A stretch of DNA of 64,000 bases from assembly GCF_007004655.1 (NCBI RefSeq), contig NZ_ML660097.1:162562-226561 (forward strand), written 5' to 3'. Source of the stretch: Exilibacterium tricleocarpae. Its GTDB lineage: Bacteria > Pseudomonadota > Gammaproteobacteria > Pseudomonadales > Cellvibrionaceae. How positions within the stretch are numbered: the first letter of the stretch is position 1; each line of letters begins with the position of its first letter. Under the pieces are notes generated by a model. The model ran no database searches. It was not told where the DNA came from and worked only from the letters and a program-made list of their open reading frames with translations. The position numbers and the translations under genes were made by a program. Of this stretch, positions 50,710 to 63,877 are shown piece by piece.

Positions 50710-51423
50710 CTAGCGGGGTTGGAAAGTCACCCAGCGGTTGTCCACCAGGATTTCGAGCGGGCGAAACTCGGATTTGTACTGCATTTTTCGACACTGCCTG
50801 ATCCAGTAACCCAGATACACCGCGGGCAGACCCAGCTCCCGGGCCCTTTCAATCTGGTGCAGGATGGCGAAAGTACCCAGACTGCGGCGCTCCTCATGCG
50901 GGTCAAAATAGGTGTAAACGGCGGAAATACCGTTATCCATAATATCGCTGACTGCGACGCCCAGCAGTCGGTCGCGGTGGCGAAACTCGACGAATTCGGT
51001 GGTGTTCCACTCGCTGGTCAAAAACGCGTCAAACTGCATTTTGGTCGGCGGGAACATATCGCCGTCGCTGTGGCGCTCACAGATGTAGCGCTCGTAAAGC
51101 GCGTAGTGTTCCTCTCGTCCCAGGCTGTCGACAGTAGCTATGCTCAGGTCCCGGTTGCGCTGGCGACAGCGGCGCTGGCGGCGATTGGGTGTGAAGGTGG
51201 CCACCGGAATGCGGGCGGGTATGCAGGCGCGGCAGTGTTCGCAGTGCGGGCGGTAGAGGTGACTGCCGCTGCGGCGAAAACCCACTTCCGAGAGGCGGCT
51301 ATACAGTTTCACATTAATCGTGGCTGTGGGGTCCACAAATACGGTGGTGGCGTTCTGCTCGACCAGATAGCTGCAGGTGTGGGGATGGGTCGCAAACAGC
51401 CGAAGATTGGATAAATCAGTCAT
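50710..51423 (-). CDS. bpt: Aspartate/glutamate leucyltransferase (Bpt)
   Basis: Transfers leucine from Leu-tRNA to proteins with N-terminal Asp or Glu, marking them for ClpSAP. The 237-residue protein shows '[18 protein letters not shown]' (Cys pair and neighbouring residues), '[11 protein letters not shown]', '[20 protein letters not shown]' and '[20 protein letters not shown]', as in the R-transferase/ATE1 family. It overlaps aat by 8 nt and is probably translated with it. It is the last gene of a trxB-side unit on the minus strand. Confidence 0.95.
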   Translation of the reverse strand: MTDLSNLRLFATHPHTCSYLVEQNATTVFVDPTATINVKLYSRLSEVGFRRSGSHLYRPHCEHCRACIPARIPVATFTPNRRQRRCRQRNRDLSIATVDSLGREEHYALYERYICERHSDGDMFPPTKMQFDAFLTSEWNTTEFVEFRHRDRLLGVAVSDIMDNGISAVYTYFDPHEERRSLGTFAILHQIERARELGLPAVYLGYWIRQCRKMQYKSEFRPLEILVDNRWVTFQPR

Positions 51424-52201
51424 TCTTGTATCGCCATGTCATTCGCCAGCGGGACTGTCGATTCCGGTGCCCGGTGGCGGCGTCGCGTTCAAGGTCAGGC
51501 CGGTCGATATCTGGCCTATTAATCTCTGGTTCGACGTCGACATAGTTTAACAGCAATTGCGCGAACCGTTGCCTTGAAATCTCCCCGGCGCCCAGGCTCG
51601 ACAGATGGTCGCTGGCCACCTGGCAGTCCACCAGTTGGAAACCCCAATCCCCCAATTGTTGCACCAGGTGCACGAACGCCACTTTAGAGGCATCCCGTTC
51701 CAGGCTGAACATGGATTCGCCGAAAAACACCTGCCCCAGGGCAATGCCGTAGAGACCACCCACCAGTTTGCTGTCGAGCCAGACTTCCACCGAATGCGCG
51801 TGACCCAGGCGATGCAACTCACAGTAAGCGCGCTGCATCGCGGCGGTAATCCAGGTTCCCTCGTCACTGCCGGCGTGCCGGCGGGTGCCGGCGCAGGCCT
51901 CGATGACCCGCTCAAACGCGGTATCGGCAGTGACAGTGAAGCGGCCGCGACGCAGGATTTTGCGCAGACTGCGGGCGATATGCAACTGGTGGGGGAAGAT
52001 CACCATCCGCGGGCTGGGGCTCCACCAGAGGATGGGTTGCCCCTCTTCATACCAGGGAAAGATACCGCGGCGGTAGGCATACAGCAGTCGCTGCGGCCGC
52101 AGGTCACCCCCCGCGGCCAGCAGGCCGTTAGGGGATGTCAGCGCCTGCTCGAGGGGCGGGAACGCCAAGTGGTCGCAGTCGAGCCAGGGTATCTGTGACA
52201 C
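51416..52201 (-). CDS. aat: Leucyl/phenylalanyl-tRNA--protein transferase
   Basis: Adds Leu or Phe to N-terminal Lys or Arg. The 261-residue protein has '[20 protein letters not shown]', '[20 protein letters not shown]', '[20 protein letters not shown]', '[20 protein letters not shown]' and 'FFGESMFS'. Length exceeds E. coli Aat (234) by a C-terminal Asp/Arg-rich tail after '[12 protein letters not shown]'. It is coupled to bpt; trxB lies 15 bp upstream in the same direction. Confidence 0.95.
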   Translation of the reverse strand: MSQIPWLDCDHLAFPPLEQALTSPNGLLAAGGDLRPQRLLYAYRRGIFPWYEEGQPILWWSPSPRMVIFPHQLHIARSLRKILRRGRFTVTADTAFERVIEACAGTRRHAGSDEGTWITAAMQRAYCELHRLGHAHSVEVWLDSKLVGGLYGIALGQVFFGESMFSLERDASKVAFVHLVQQLGDWGFQLVDCQVASDHLSSLGAGEISRQRFAQLLLNYVDVEPEINRPDIDRPDLERDAATGHRNRQSRWRMTWRYKND

Positions 52202-52216
52202 CGGTGTGGCGGCCCG

Positions 52217-53170
<954 letters not shown>

Positions 53171-53455
53171 TCAAGATGTCGGAGGCATGAAGCCCGGAGC
53201 GAGTTATCATAAGTGAATCCCCCCGGAGCCGCAAAATAGTATCCGTTAATATGGACCATTGTGTGAATTTATCGGGTGCATTGCTCCTGTCGCTCAGATA
53301 ATCTGCTAAATCCCGTGACCGGTCCCGGGAAGATGTCACCCAAAGTTCCAACTCCGTCTAAAAGTGTGTGATAAGCGGCTGAATAACCTAGAAAAATCAT
53401 TGATAGCCATTACAATAGGCGCAGTTAATACCGGGATAATCCCAAGGATAGCAGC

Positions 53456-55801
53456 TTGAAGACCAGTAATACCTCAGACACCCGCCCGCCGGTGGCCGCC
53501 GCCGGGTTTACCCTGCGGATACTCAAGGAAGGCGCGCTGATTGGCCTGGTCGCCGTCTGCCTGTACCTGATGCTCGCCCTGGTGACCTACAGCCCGGAAG
53601 ACCCGGGCTGGTCCAGCACCGGCAGCGGCGAGGGAGTGCGCAATGCCGGCGGCCCCACCGGCGCCTGGGTGGCGGATGTGTTTTTCTCGCTGTTTGGTTA
53701 TCTGGCGTTTCTGTTTCCCCTGATGCTGGCCTACCGGGCCTGGCTGGTGTTCCGCGACCGGGCCCGCCACACCGGTTGGGATTGGGTGCTGTTCGGGTTG
53801 CGTATCGTCGGTCTGGCGCTGGTCATGGTGGCCGGCACCGGCCTCGCGTCACTCTACTACGGCGGCGAGAGCAGCCCACTGCCGTTCTCCAACGGCGGGG
53901 TGCTGGGCGCTTCTGTGGCCCAGGCGGTGGAGGGGGCTTTCAGCTACACCGGCGGCACTCTGCTGCTGCTGTCGACGTTTTTATTTGGCCTCACCATATT
54001 TACCGACCTGTCGTGGTTGGGGTTGATGGATGCCATCGGGCGTCGGACCCTGCAGGCCATAGGTGCGGTTCGCGCCGCAGTCCAGCAGCGGCGCCAGGCC
54101 TGGCAAGAGCGGCGCCGGGCGCAGCGGGCGTTGAAAGAGCGCCGCCAGTCGGTGGAGAAACAGGTAAAGGCGGACGCCGCGCGGATTCCCCCGAAAATCA
54201 GCGCGCCGCCAAAGAAACCCAAGCCGAGTCCACGGCTGCAGAAAGAAAAGCAGGTATCGCTGTTCGACACCCCGGTGACCGGCGAGTTGCCGCCGCTGAG
54301 CCTGCTCGACCCTCCCGATAAGCATCGGGACCAGGGGTATTCAAAGGAGTCGCTGGAGGCCATGTCGCGGCTGCTCGAGCTCAAGCTCAAGGACTTCGGC
54401 ATAGTCGCCGAGGTGGTATCGGTATTGCCCGGCCCGGTGGTGACGCGCTTTGAGATTCAACCGGCACCGGGGGTGAAAGTCAGCCGTATTACCAACCTCG
54501 CCAAAGACCTGGCGCGTTCCCTGGCGGTGATCAGCGTGCGGGTGGTGGAAGTGATTCCCGGTAAATCGGTGGTGGGGATCGAAATACCGAATGAGCACCG
54601 CGAAATGGTGCGCCTCAGCGAAGTCCTGGCTTCGGCTGCTTACGAGCATTCCAAATCGCCGCTGACCCTGGCGCTGGGACACGATATCTCCGGCGAACCG
54701 GTGATCGCCGACCTCGCCAAGATGCCGCACTTGCTGGTGGCCGGTACCACCGGTTCAGGCAAGTCGGTGGGTGTTAACGTGATGTTGCTGAGTCTGCTGT
54801 ACAAGTCCACGCCCAAGGAGGTGAGACTGATACTGGTGGACCCGAAAATGCTGGAGCTGTCTATCTATGAGGGCATACCGCATCTGTTGACGCCGGTCAT
54901 TACCGATATGAAGGATGCCGCCAACGGCCTGCGCTGGAGTGTGGGGGAAATGGAGCGTCGCTACAAGCTGATGGCGGCGCTCGGGGTGCGCAACCTGGCC
55001 GGCTTCAATCGCAAGGTCGAAGAAGCCATCAAGGCCGGCGAGCCGCTTGCCGATCCCCTGTGGGTGGCTTCCGAGCACTATGAAGCGGGGGAGGAAGAGG
55101 CGCCGGCGCCGGATCTGGAGCCGCTGCCGGCCATTGTCGTGGTGATCGACGAATTTGCCGACATGATGATGATTGTGGGCAAAAAGGTGGAGCAGTTGAT
55201 TGCCCGCATTGCGCAGAAAGCCCGGGCGGCGGGTATTCACCTGATTTTGGCGACGCAACGGCCGTCGGTGGATGTCATTACCGGGTTGATCAAGGCCAAT
55301 GTGCCGACGCGCATGGCGTTTCAGGTATCCTCCAAGGTGGATTCACGCACCATTCTCGACCAGGGTGGTGCCGAACAGTTGTTGGGGCACGGTGATATGT
55401 TGTATTTGCCCCCGGGCACCAGCGTGCCGCAGCGGGTGCATGGTGCTTTTGTCGACGATCATGAAGTCCACAAGATAGTGGCGGATTGGAAGCGCCGCGG
55501 CGAGCCCAACTATCTCGAGGGCGTGATCGATGAAAGTACCAACAGCATTCCGGTGCCCGGTCTCAGCACCGAGGGCGAGGAGGAGGGTGGCAATAGTGAA
55601 GCCGATGCTCTTTACGACGAGGCGCTGGCGTTTGTAACCGAGTCCCGCAAGGCGTCGATCTCCTCGGTACAGCGCAAGCTGCGGATTGGTTACAATCGGG
55701 CGGCGCGCCTAATAGAAGCCATGGAGGCGGCGGGGGTGGTGAGTGAGATGGGGGCCAACGGCAACCGCGAGGTGTTGGCACCGCCGCCGCCTAAGCAATA
55801 G
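53456..55801 (+). CDS. ftsK: DNA translocase FtsK
   Basis: Division-linked DNA pump that resolves chromosome dimers with XerCD. The 781-residue protein has four N-terminal membrane segments (about 25-190), a short Gln/Arg/Lys linker (200-260) and a motor with Walker A '[20 protein letters not shown]', Walker B '[20 protein letters not shown]' and '[20 protein letters not shown]'. The C-terminal gamma winged helix is '[20 protein letters not shown]'. It starts at TTG 53456 with AAGGA upstream. The linker is far shorter than in E. coli, as is usual outside enterics. A long palindrome follows. Confidence 0.96.
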   Translation: MKTSNTSDTRPPVAAAGFTLRILKEGALIGLVAVCLYLMLALVTYSPEDPGWSSTGSGEGVRNAGGPTGAWVADVFFSLFGYLAFLFPLMLAYRAWLVFRDRARHTGWDWVLFGLRIVGLALVMVAGTGLASLYYGGESSPLPFSNGGVLGASVAQAVEGAFSYTGGTLLLLSTFLFGLTIFTDLSWLGLMDAIGRRTLQAIGAVRAAVQQRRQAWQERRRAQRALKERRQSVEKQVKADAARIPPKISAPPKKPKPSPRLQKEKQVSLFDTPVTGELPPLSLLDPPDKHRDQGYSKESLEAMSRLLELKLKDFGIVAEVVSVLPGPVVTRFEIQPAPGVKVSRITNLAKDLARSLAVISVRVVEVIPGKSVVGIEIPNEHREMVRLSEVLASAAYEHSKSPLTLALGHDISGEPVIADLAKMPHLLVAGTTGSGKSVGVNVMLLSLLYKSTPKEVRLILVDPKMLELSIYEGIPHLLTPVITDMKDAANGLRWSVGEMERRYKLMAALGVRNLAGFNRKVEEAIKAGEPLADPLWVASEHYEAGEEEAPAPDLEPLPAIVVVIDEFADMMMIVGKKVEQLIARIAQKARAAGIHLILATQRPSVDVITGLIKANVPTRMAFQVSSKVDSRTILDQGGAEQLLGHGDMLYLPPGTSVPQRVHGAFVDDHEVHKIVADWKRRGEPNYLEGVIDESTNSIPVPGLSTEGEEEGGNSEADALYDEALAFVTESRKASISSVQRKLRIGYNRAARLIEAMEAAGVVSEMGANGNREVLAPPPPKQ

Positions 55802-55837
55802 ACTGGTCAGCCGCGCCACCTCCGGTGGAACGGTTTG

Positions 55838-55910
55838 TTAAAGGGGTCGGAGTGCTTGAATTTTGACCAGGCCGTTCCTGGTCAAAATTCAAGCACTCCG
55901 ACCCCTTTAA
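55838..55910. repeat. Perfect 34-bp inverted repeat (long palindrome) behind ftsK
   Basis: Arms at 55838-55871 and 55877-55910 are exact reverse complements with a 5-nt loop (CCGTT). Arms start TTAAAGGGGTCGGAGTGC. Behind ftsK it may serve as a terminator, but its length and perfection are more like a mobile REP-type element. The related hairpin at 55932 follows. Confidence 0.85.
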
Positions 55911-55931
55911 CACGAACGCCTTTAACACGAG

Positions 55932-55957
55932 GGGGACGCAACTAAAGTTACGTCCCC
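55932..55957. repeat. Hairpin repeat of the GGGGACGYAACT family
   Basis: GGGGACGCAACT pairs with AGTTACGTCCCC across a two-base loop. It is followed by CGCACCGTGC and, at 55979-55990, GCCGATAGCCTG. The same hairpin and both flanking words recur near 61510-61611. Confidence 0.85.
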
Positions 55958-56084
55958 GCACCGTGCGCCGCTAGGGGTGCCGATAGCCTGCTCAGGTGAT
56001 TAGCGGCATAAGCCCTGTTCATCGGGTGTTAAGCTTCATTGAACCAGCATTGTGACTGGAAATATATTGAGAATGGTGTCGTTT

Positions 56085-56711
56085 ATGCGTAGTTTAAGCC
56101 TCCTGCTATTGTTCATCTGCAGCGGTCTCGCCCAAGCCGCAAGCACCGCCTCACCGGTCGAACAACTCAGCCAGCTGCTGGCACCGATGCAAACCCTGAC
56201 CGGCAGCTTTCAGCAGACGATGCTCGACCGCGATGGCGAACTACTCGAACAAAGCAGCGGTCTGTTCGCCCTGAAAAAACCCGGCAGGTTTCGCTGGCAA
56301 ACCAAGACCCCCTACGACCAGCTGCTGGTCGGCAATCAACAAAAGCTCTGGCTCTACGACCCCGACCTGGAGCAGGTGACGGTGCGTGCCGTCGATCAGC
56401 GCATGCAACAGACACCGGCGCTGCTGCTCAGCGGCGAAGTGGAGCAAATCCGCGCGCAGTTCAACGTCGATGTTGTCGAGTCGGGCACCGCTCAACAGGC
56501 CTTCGCCCTGCAGCCCAAAGGTAAGAATAATCTGTTCGAATCACTGGTAGTGAAGTTTGCCGCCGGCAAGCTGAGCGAGATGGTGCTCGCCGACAGCCTC
56601 GGCCAGACCACCACCATTCGACTCGGTGATCTGGCGGTCAACCCCTCCGTCGACGACCAGCAGTTCAACTTTATCCCGCCGCCCGGCACCGACGTGCTGG
56701 TCGATGAGTAG
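56085..56711 (+). CDS. lolA: Outer-membrane lipoprotein carrier LolA
   Basis: Periplasmic chaperone that moves lipoproteins from LolCDE to LolB. It has a signal peptide '[18 protein letters not shown]' cut before '[10 protein letters not shown]'. The mature part has '[20 protein letters not shown]', '[20 protein letters not shown]' and '[20 protein letters not shown]', as expected. It is about 208 residues. The ATG at 56085 is used because it starts the signal peptide; the frame extends to GTG 56052. The end overlaps rarA by 8 nt. Confidence 0.95.
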   Translation: MRSLSLLLLFICSGLAQAASTASPVEQLSQLLAPMQTLTGSFQQTMLDRDGELLEQSSGLFALKKPGRFRWQTKTPYDQLLVGNQQKLWLYDPDLEQVTVRAVDQRMQQTPALLLSGEVEQIRAQFNVDVVESGTAQQAFALQPKGKNNLFESLVVKFAAGKLSEMVLADSLGQTTTIRLGDLAVNPSVDDQQFNFIPPPGTDVLVDE

Positions 56712-58107
56712 CGACCTGTTTGCCCAACCGGCGCAGCAACCGCTGGCCGCCAGCATGCGCCCGCTCGCGCTCGACGACTACATCGGCCAGGAACACCTGA
56801 TGGGGCCGGGCAAGCCGCTGCGCGAGGCCATCGAAAAAGACCAACTGCACTCGATGGTACTGTGGGGGCCGCCCGGTGTCGGTAAAACCTCTCTGGCAAA
56901 GATGCTTGCCGAACTGACCGATGCCCGCTTCGAAACTCTCTCGGCAGTGCTGGCGGGCGTCAAGGATATTCGCGCGGCCGTTGCCGTGGCCGAGCAGGAA
57001 CGGGCCGGTCGCGGTCGCAAAACCATCCTGTTTGTCGACGAGGTGCACCGTTTCAACAAGGCGCAACAGGACGCGTTTCTGCCGTTTGTCGAAGACGGCA
57101 CCCTTATTTTTATCGGCGCCACCACGGAAAACCCTTCATTTGAGCTCAATAACGCGCTCCTGTCACGCTGCCGTGTTTATGTGCTGCGCTCGCTCAGTGA
57201 GGAACATATTGTCGAGCTGCTCAAGCGGGCGCTGCACAGCGAGCGCGGCTTAGGTCAGCGGACCCTGACAGTTGCTGCCGAAGAGTTGCAGTTGCTGGCG
57301 CGGGCCGCTGACGGCGACGCGCGGCGGGCGCTCAACCTGCTGGAAATAGCCGCCGACCTCGCCACCGAGGACGCCGGCGGGGCGCAGATTTCCCGGGCCA
57401 CGCTGGAGGAGGTGCTGGCCGGCGATGTGCGCCGCTTCGACAAGGGCGGCGACCTGTTTTACGAGCAGATTTCGGCCCTGCACAAGTCGGTGCGCGGCTC
57501 GGCCCCGGACGCCGCCCTCTACTGGCTGGCGCGGATGCTCGACGGCGGCTGCGATCCCCTCTATATCGCCCGGCGGCTGGTGCGCATGGCCAGCGAGGAT
57601 ATCGGCAACGCCGATCCGCGCGGCCTGCAACTGGCGCTCAACGCCTGGGACACCCAGGAGCGCCTGGGCAGCCCCGAGGGCCAACTGGCCATCGCCCAGG
57701 CAATCGTCTATCTGGCGGCAGCGCCCAAGAGCAATGCCGTGTATAATGCGTTCAAAAGTGCCATGGCGGATGTGCAACAACTGCCGAGTTACGAGGTGCC
57801 GCTGCATCTGCGCAATGCTCCCACCGGTTTGATGAAAGAGTTGGCTTACGGGCAGGCCTATCGCTACGCCCACGACGAGGAGGGCGGCTACGCGGCCGGG
57901 GAACGTTACTTTCCCGACGAGATGACAGCCCGATATTACTACGAGCCCGTGGAGCGGGGTCTGGAAATCAAGATCAAAGAAAAGCTGGAGCACCTGCGGG
58001 CGCTGGACCGGCAGCAGGGTGAAGGCAGAGAGCCGAATGAGAAACAGTCTGGCGAGAAGCGACCCGACGGCGACCCGTCAGATAGCAAACAGCGCAGCGA
58101 AACGTGA
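56704..58107 (+). CDS. rarA: Replication-associated recombination protein A
   Basis: AAA+ clamp-loader-like ATPase (MgsA/RarA/WRNIP1 family), 467 residues, working at stalled replication forks. '[20 protein letters not shown]', Walker A '[18 protein letters not shown]', Walker B '[20 protein letters not shown]' and '[20 protein letters not shown]' are present. The ATG at 56704 overlaps the lolA end; earlier codons in the frame are not homologous. The C-terminal tail (after '[13 protein letters not shown]') is charged and low-complexity. Confidence 0.96.
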   Translation: MSSDLFAQPAQQPLAASMRPLALDDYIGQEHLMGPGKPLREAIEKDQLHSMVLWGPPGVGKTSLAKMLAELTDARFETLSAVLAGVKDIRAAVAVAEQERAGRGRKTILFVDEVHRFNKAQQDAFLPFVEDGTLIFIGATTENPSFELNNALLSRCRVYVLRSLSEEHIVELLKRALHSERGLGQRTLTVAAEELQLLARAADGDARRALNLLEIAADLATEDAGGAQISRATLEEVLAGDVRRFDKGGDLFYEQISALHKSVRGSAPDAALYWLARMLDGGCDPLYIARRLVRMASEDIGNADPRGLQLALNAWDTQERLGSPEGQLAIAQAIVYLAAAPKSNAVYNAFKSAMADVQQLPSYEVPLHLRNAPTGLMKELAYGQAYRYAHDEEGGYAAGERYFPDEMTARYYYEPVERGLEIKIKEKLEHLRALDRQQGEGREPNEKQSGEKRPDGDPSDSKQRSET

Positions 58108-58122
58108 CAAAGGGAGCTTCCC

Positions 58123-58497
58123 GTGCACTGGCTGGCGGTAGCACTGGGCGGCGCGCTGGGGGCGCTGGGGCGCTATGCGGTGACGAGCTACGCCTACCCG
58201 ATTATGGAAAACCGCTTTCCCCTCGGTACGCTGATCGTCAATGTGCTGGGCTCATTTCTGATCGGCGTCTGTTACGTGGTAATTATCGAAAAGGGGTTGG
58301 TCAGCCCCGAGTGGCGCCATCTGTTGATGGCGGGGTTTCTCGGGGCCTTCACCACCTTTTCGACGTTTTCACTGGATGCGCTGAACCTCTGGCAAAACGG
58401 CCATGCGCTGACGGCACTGACCTATATCGCCGCCAGTGTGATCACCTGCCTGGCGGCCGTGGCACTGGCGGTGCACGTAAGTCTGCGTATTTTTTAG
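58123..58497 (+). CDS. crcB: Fluoride ion channel CrcB (FluC)
   Basis: Small membrane protein of 124 residues exporting fluoride as an antiparallel dimer. Four hydrophobic segments, 'GGALGALGRYAVTSYAYP', 'PLGTLIVNVLGSFLIGVCYV', 'GFLGAFTTFSTFSLDALNLW' and a final segment are present. The start GTG at 58123 has AAGGGAG 9 bases upstream. It lies between rarA and serS, 15 and 51 bp apart. No fluoride riboswitch is seen in the short spacer. Confidence 0.95.
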   Translation: MHWLAVALGGALGALGRYAVTSYAYPIMENRFPLGTLIVNVLGSFLIGVCYVVIIEKGLVSPEWRHLLMAGFLGAFTTFSTFSLDALNLWQNGHALTALTYIAASVITCLAAVALAVHVSLRIF

Positions 58498-59826
<1,329 letters not shown>

Positions 59827-59845
59827 CATTTGGGTTGCCGCCGCG

Positions 59846-61243
59846 ATGGATTATCTCCCGTTATTCTTTGATCTCAAACAACAGCGCTGCCTGCTGGTCG
59901 GCGGTGGTGGCATCGCCCTGCGCAAGGCCCGGCTGCTGGTAAAAGCCGGCGCCAGGGTGCGGGTGGTGGCTCCGCGGGTGGGCGCCGAGTTGGCGTCGCT
60001 GGTGGCCGGCGACGGCGAAGTGCGGCTTGAGACCTACTCAGCGGCGCAACTGCAGGGGTGTGTGCTGGTGATTGCCGCCACCGACGACGAAACACTGAAT
60101 GCGCAGGTTTCCCGCGACGCCCGGGCGCGCAACCTGCCGGTCAATGTGGTGGACAGTCCGCGCCTGTGCTCGTTTATCATGCCCGCGATTGTAGATCGCA
60201 GCCCCCTGGTGATCGGTATTTCCAGCGGCGGCCAGGCGCCGGTGCTGGCGCGGTTGCTGCGGGCCCGCATCGAATCCCTGGTGCCGGCCGCCTACGGGCG
60301 CCTGGCGGGGCTGGCCAGCCGCTTCAGGGATCGGGCCAAGCGGCTGTTTACCGATGTCGACCGGCGCCGCGATTTTTGGGAACAGCATCTCCAGGGCCCG
60401 GTCGCCGAGCTGGTTTTCAGCGGCCGTGAAACCGAGGCGGAGACACTGCTGCAAAAACAGCTCGAGGCGCGTGAACAGGGACTGCCGGAGACCGTCAGAG
60501 GCGAGGTCTATCTGGTGGGCGGCGGCCCCGGTGATCCCGATCTGTTGACGTTTCGCGCGCTGCGGCTGATGCAGCAGGCGGATGTTGTCTTGTACGACCG
60601 CCTGGTATCGGAGCCGGTGCTGGATTTGGTGCGCCGCGACGCTGAGCGTATCTATGTCGGCAAGCGCCGCTGCGATCACGCGCTGCCCCAGGCCGATATC
60701 AACCAGTTGCTGGTGGAATTGGCGCAACGGGGCCAGCGCGTTCTGCGGTTGAAAGGCGGCGATCCCTTTATTTTTGGTCGCGGCGGTGAGGAAATCGAAC
60801 GCCTGGCCGAACACCATATTCCGTTTCAGGTAGTGCCGGGTATTACCGCCGCCTCCGGTTGCGCGGCCTACGCGGGGATTCCGCTGACCCATCGCGATTG
60901 CGCCCAGTCGGTGCGCTTTGTCACCGGGCACCTGCAAAGCGACGGTATCAACCTCAACTGGCCGGAACTGGTGGAGCCGACTCAGACGTTAGTGTTTTAT
61001 ATGGGATTGACCGGGCTGACGGCTATTTGCGAAGCCCTGATCGCGCACGGGCGCTCCCCGGCGACACCGGCGGCGCTGGTGGAAAAAGGCACCACACCGC
61101 AACAGCGGGTGTTCAGTGCCGATATCGCCAGCCTGCCGGCTGTGGTGGCGGCCAATGAGGTGCGCGCGCCCACACTGCTGATTATCGGCGAGGTGGTGAG
61201 GCTGCGGGAGAAACTCAACTGGTTTCAGGCGGCCGGTGACTGA
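59846..61243 (+). CDS. cysG: Siroheme synthase (trifunctional)
   Basis: Makes siroheme for sulfite and nitrite reductase. Residues 1-200 are the precorrin-2 dehydrogenase/ferrochelatase part ('[20 protein letters not shown]', '[20 protein letters not shown]'). Residues 215-460 are the uroporphyrin-III methyltransferase ('[20 protein letters not shown]', '[11 protein letters not shown]', '[20 protein letters not shown]'). The 465-residue length is normal. It is 19 bp after serS and the last gene of the operon. Functionally it complements the sulfur assimilation genes at 23-26 kb. Confidence 0.97.
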   Translation: MDYLPLFFDLKQQRCLLVGGGGIALRKARLLVKAGARVRVVAPRVGAELASLVAGDGEVRLETYSAAQLQGCVLVIAATDDETLNAQVSRDARARNLPVNVVDSPRLCSFIMPAIVDRSPLVIGISSGGQAPVLARLLRARIESLVPAAYGRLAGLASRFRDRAKRLFTDVDRRRDFWEQHLQGPVAELVFSGRETEAETLLQKQLEAREQGLPETVRGEVYLVGGGPGDPDLLTFRALRLMQQADVVLYDRLVSEPVLDLVRRDAERIYVGKRRCDHALPQADINQLLVELAQRGQRVLRLKGGDPFIFGRGGEEIERLAEHHIPFQVVPGITAASGCAAYAGIPLTHRDCAQSVRFVTGHLQSDGINLNWPELVEPTQTLVFYMGLTGLTAICEALIAHGRSPATPAALVEKGTTPQQRVFSADIASLPAVVAANEVRAPTLLIIGEVVRLREKLNWFQAAGD

Positions 61244-61284
61244 CGGCACTACTTTTGGTGGCACCTCTCGCGTTGGCATGGTGT

Positions 61285-61307
61285 GGGGACAGGTTTTACC
61301 TGTCCCC
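61285..61307. repeat. Hairpin repeat (GGGGACAGGT arms), copy 1
   Basis: GGGGACAGGT - TTT - ACCTGTCCCC is a perfect palindrome. It lies 42 bases behind cysG and may serve as its terminator. Confidence 0.85.
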
Positions 61308-61433
61308 TTAGAATGGTGCCACTTGCCTCTCTAGTAGCACCGCTATCCGTCACTGCGATCTCCTTCGTTCCCTTTCCAACATTGCGACAAACAGGTAGCA
61401 GTGCCAGTTAAAAGTGGCGTGGTCCCTCTCGAG

Positions 61434-61456
61434 GGGGACAGGTAAAACCTGTCCTC
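61434..61456. repeat. Hairpin repeat, copy 2 (variant arms)
   Basis: GGGGACAGGT - AAA - ACCTGTCCTC, with one mismatch, followed by GCACCGTGCC. It is the inverted-loop variant of copy 1. Confidence 0.85.
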
Positions 61457-61509
61457 GCACCGTGCCGCTGGAGGTGGTGCCTTTAGAAGGGGGAGTGGCC
61501 CCATTCTAA

Positions 61510-61535
61510 GGGGACGCAACTGAAGTTACGTCCCC
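61510..61535. repeat. Hairpin repeat, copy 3 (GGGGACGYAACT type)
   Basis: GGGGACGCAACT pairs with AGTTACGTCCCC. Followed by GCACCGTGCCACC and, at 61600-61611, GCCGATAGCCTG, the same context as the copy at 55932. The region 61244-61686 holds these repeats and no gene. Confidence 0.85.
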
Positions 61536-61686
61536 GCACCGTGCCACCGCGAGGGGTGCCACCGCAACGCTTTGTGAGGGTCAAGCTTCTGCGTACGAGG
61601 CCGATAGCCTGTTCAAGGGGAACTATGCCACTTCCGCACAGTATCCCCAGCTTTGCATCCGCGGAACGTTTCCAATGGGGTGAGCC

Positions 61687-61929
61687 ATGGTACATATAGG
61701 ACCGACAACACCCGTCACACCCGCCAAGAAAGTGACCGGCAAAAGTCGCAAGGGCGCGGGCATTCCAGCCGCTGCCAAGGCGACCGACGAACCGGCCAAG
61801 CCGCCGGCGCAAGATCGGCGCCGGCATCGCGAGCGCCGCCAGCGGCAGCAAAAACCGCTGGTGGACCTGCGCTGCGGCGGCGATCGCCGGCGCGGCGCCG
61901 GGCGCCCCCGTATCGACACCGAAGCCTGA
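61687..61929 (+). CDS. Small Arg-rich hypothetical protein
   Basis: An 80-residue protein with a Pro/Thr/Lys N-terminus ('MVHIGPTTPVTPAKKVTGKS') and Arg-rich centre ('QDRRRHRERRQRQQKPLVDL'), ending 'GDRRRGAGRPRIDTEA'. A weak GGGGTGAG lies about 5 bases before the ATG. I recall similar small basic proteins in Pseudomonas genomes, but do not know a function. It may bind nucleic acid. It lies between the hairpin repeats and the glutathione reductase gene. Confidence 0.45.
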   Translation: MVHIGPTTPVTPAKKVTGKSRKGAGIPAAAKATDEPAKPPAQDRRRHRERRQRQQKPLVDLRCGGDRRRGAGRPRIDTEA

Positions 61930-62191
61930 ACGCCACCAGCCCGGATTCGATGTGCTCTAACGGCCTAAAACTGTGCCAACTGGTTGATCTGACTGCCCGG
62001 CAATATCCGGGCTGACTTAAACTCTCTCAATCAACGCTATAGTCATATACAACCTGCTCTTTGCAGTGGGTTCCGGTATAGTTTGCGGCAGTTGGGTGAC
62101 CCGCTCGCTATGAACTTCTGCTGCGATTGGCTGTCTTTTGCCAGCGTTATCCAGCGGCGCGACGATATTCTTGACTTTGTGAGGAAGGCTT

Positions 62192-63553
62192 GTGAGCAAC
62201 TTTGACTACGACTTATTTGTTATTGGCGCCGGCTCCGGCGGTGTTCGCGCCAGCCGTATCGCATCGCAACTGGGCGCGCGCGTGGCCGTGGCCGAGGACC
62301 GCTACCTCGGCGGCACCTGCGTCAATGTGGGTTGTGTGCCGAAAAAGTTGTTTGTCTACGGCTCCCATTTCAGCGAGGACTTCGAAGCGGCGGCGGGATT
62401 TGGCTGGCAGGTACCGCAGCCACATTTTGACTGGCCGACCCTGCGCGACAGAAAGACCCGGGAGATCGAGCGCTTAAATGGTATCTACGGCAGTATACTG
62501 GCCAACGCCGGTGTGGAATTGATTGAGGGGCGGGCCGAAATTACCGGCGCCCACAGCGTCAAAGTCGGCGACCGCAGCTTTACCAGCGAGCGTATTTTAA
62601 TTGCCACAGGCGGCTGGCCTTTTGTACCGGACTTCGCCGGTGCCGAGCATGTGATCACGTCGAACGAGGCCTTTTATCTGGAAGAATTTCCCAAGCGGGT
62701 GATCGTGGTCGGCGGCGGTTATATCGCGGTGGAGTTCGCCGGTATCTTCAATGGCCTCGGTGCCGAATCCCACCTGTATTACCGCGGCCCACTGTTTTTG
62801 CGCGGGTTCGATGCCGGCGTGCGCAAAGTGGTTGCCGATGAGATGGAGAAAAAAGGCGTCAACTTGCATTTTGATACCTCCGTGGCGCAGATCGAGCGGT
62901 TGCCCTCCGGTGAGCTGGAGGTGACCGATACCCAGGGTCGCACCCGGGTGGTGGATGCGGTGATGTACGCCACCGGGCGGCGCGCCAAAACGGATGGGCT
63001 GGGGCTGGAAAACACCGCGGTGAAATTGCGCGAAAATGGTGCGGTGATGGTCGGGGACAATTTCCAGACTGGGGAGCCGTCGATTTTTGCCATCGGCGAT
63101 GTGATCGGCAGGATCGAACTGACGCCGGTGGCACTGGCCGAGGGCATGGCGCTGGCGCATTACCTGTTTGGCGACAGGCCCAATGCGGCGGTGGACTACG
63201 ATAATATTCCCACCGCCGTCTTCTCCCAACCCAATATCGCCACCGTGGGCCTGACCGAAGAGCAGGCCCGGGAGCGCTACCCGCAACTGCAGGTTTACCA
63301 GTCATCGTTCACCCATATGAAGCACACCCTGAGCGGCCTGGATGAAAAAACCTTTATGAAACTTCTGGTCGATGGCGTCACGGAAAAAGTTGTCGGGTGC
63401 CATATGGTGGGTTCTGACGCCGGTGAAATTATTCAGGGCATAGGTATTGCCATAAAAGCGGGCGCCACTAAACAGGACTTCGACAACACCATCGGTATTC
63501 ATCCCACCGCCGCTGAAGAATTTGTCACCATGCGGGAACCGGTTGCAGGTTAG
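62192..63553 (+). CDS. gor: Glutathione-disulfide reductase
   Basis: NADPH-dependent flavoenzyme, 453 residues, keeping glutathione reduced. FAD motif '[20 protein letters not shown]', redox-active disulfide in '[15 protein letters not shown]', NADPH motif '[20 protein letters not shown]', and the C-terminal catalytic '[16 protein letters not shown]' (His-x4-Glu) are all present. It starts with GTG 62192 after GAGGAAGG. About 260 bp upstream are without a gene. Confidence 0.96.
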   Translation: MSNFDYDLFVIGAGSGGVRASRIASQLGARVAVAEDRYLGGTCVNVGCVPKKLFVYGSHFSEDFEAAAGFGWQVPQPHFDWPTLRDRKTREIERLNGIYGSILANAGVELIEGRAEITGAHSVKVGDRSFTSERILIATGGWPFVPDFAGAEHVITSNEAFYLEEFPKRVIVVGGGYIAVEFAGIFNGLGAESHLYYRGPLFLRGFDAGVRKVVADEMEKKGVNLHFDTSVAQIERLPSGELEVTDTQGRTRVVDAVMYATGRRAKTDGLGLENTAVKLRENGAVMVGDNFQTGEPSIFAIGDVIGRIELTPVALAEGMALAHYLFGDRPNAAVDYDNIPTAVFSQPNIATVGLTEEQARERYPQLQVYQSSFTHMKHTLSGLDEKTFMKLLVDGVTEKVVGCHMVGSDAGEIIQGIGIAIKAGATKQDFDNTIGIHPTAAEEFVTMREPVAG

Positions 63554-63613
63554 CCATTTTCGCTCAATCGCCTATACTTAGCCCCATGACCCTCGGTTAT
63601 GGGGAGTGCGGCG

Positions 63614-63877
63614 ATGTTAAAGGCTTTGGTGGTTTTCTACCTGCGCCTGTGGTGGCAACAGATGCAGTCGCGGCCGGCCAGGAACATCAATCCGGACCCG
63701 GCACATTTCCACCGCCGGCGTTTCACCACGAAATACCACCGCAAACGCGGTATTGTAAAAAACCTCTGGATCTCTGCCGGTCTGGTAATGCTTACCTACC
63801 CGGCGCTGCCGTTTGTGGTGGGTTTGAGTTTGTTTATGATTTTCCTGTCGTTTTTGATTCTCGATGAAACGTCCTAG
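63614..63877 (+). CDS. Small membrane-anchored hypothetical protein
   Basis: An 87-residue protein with a short hydrophobic N-terminus ('MLKALVVFYLRLWW'), a basic loop ('FHRRRFTTKYHRKRGIV') and one or two membrane segments near the C-terminus ('LVMLTYPALPFVVGLSLF', 'MIFLSFLIL'). GGGGAG (63601-63606) is 7 bases before the ATG at 63614. It is not a family I recognise. Its stop codon TAG (63875-63877) lies inside a CTAG site at which an IS5-type element begins, so the final residues may have been set by the insertion. Confidence 0.6.
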   Translation: MLKALVVFYLRLWWQQMQSRPARNINPDPAHFHRRRFTTKYHRKRGIVKNLWISAGLVMLTYPALPFVVGLSLFMIFLSFLILDETS

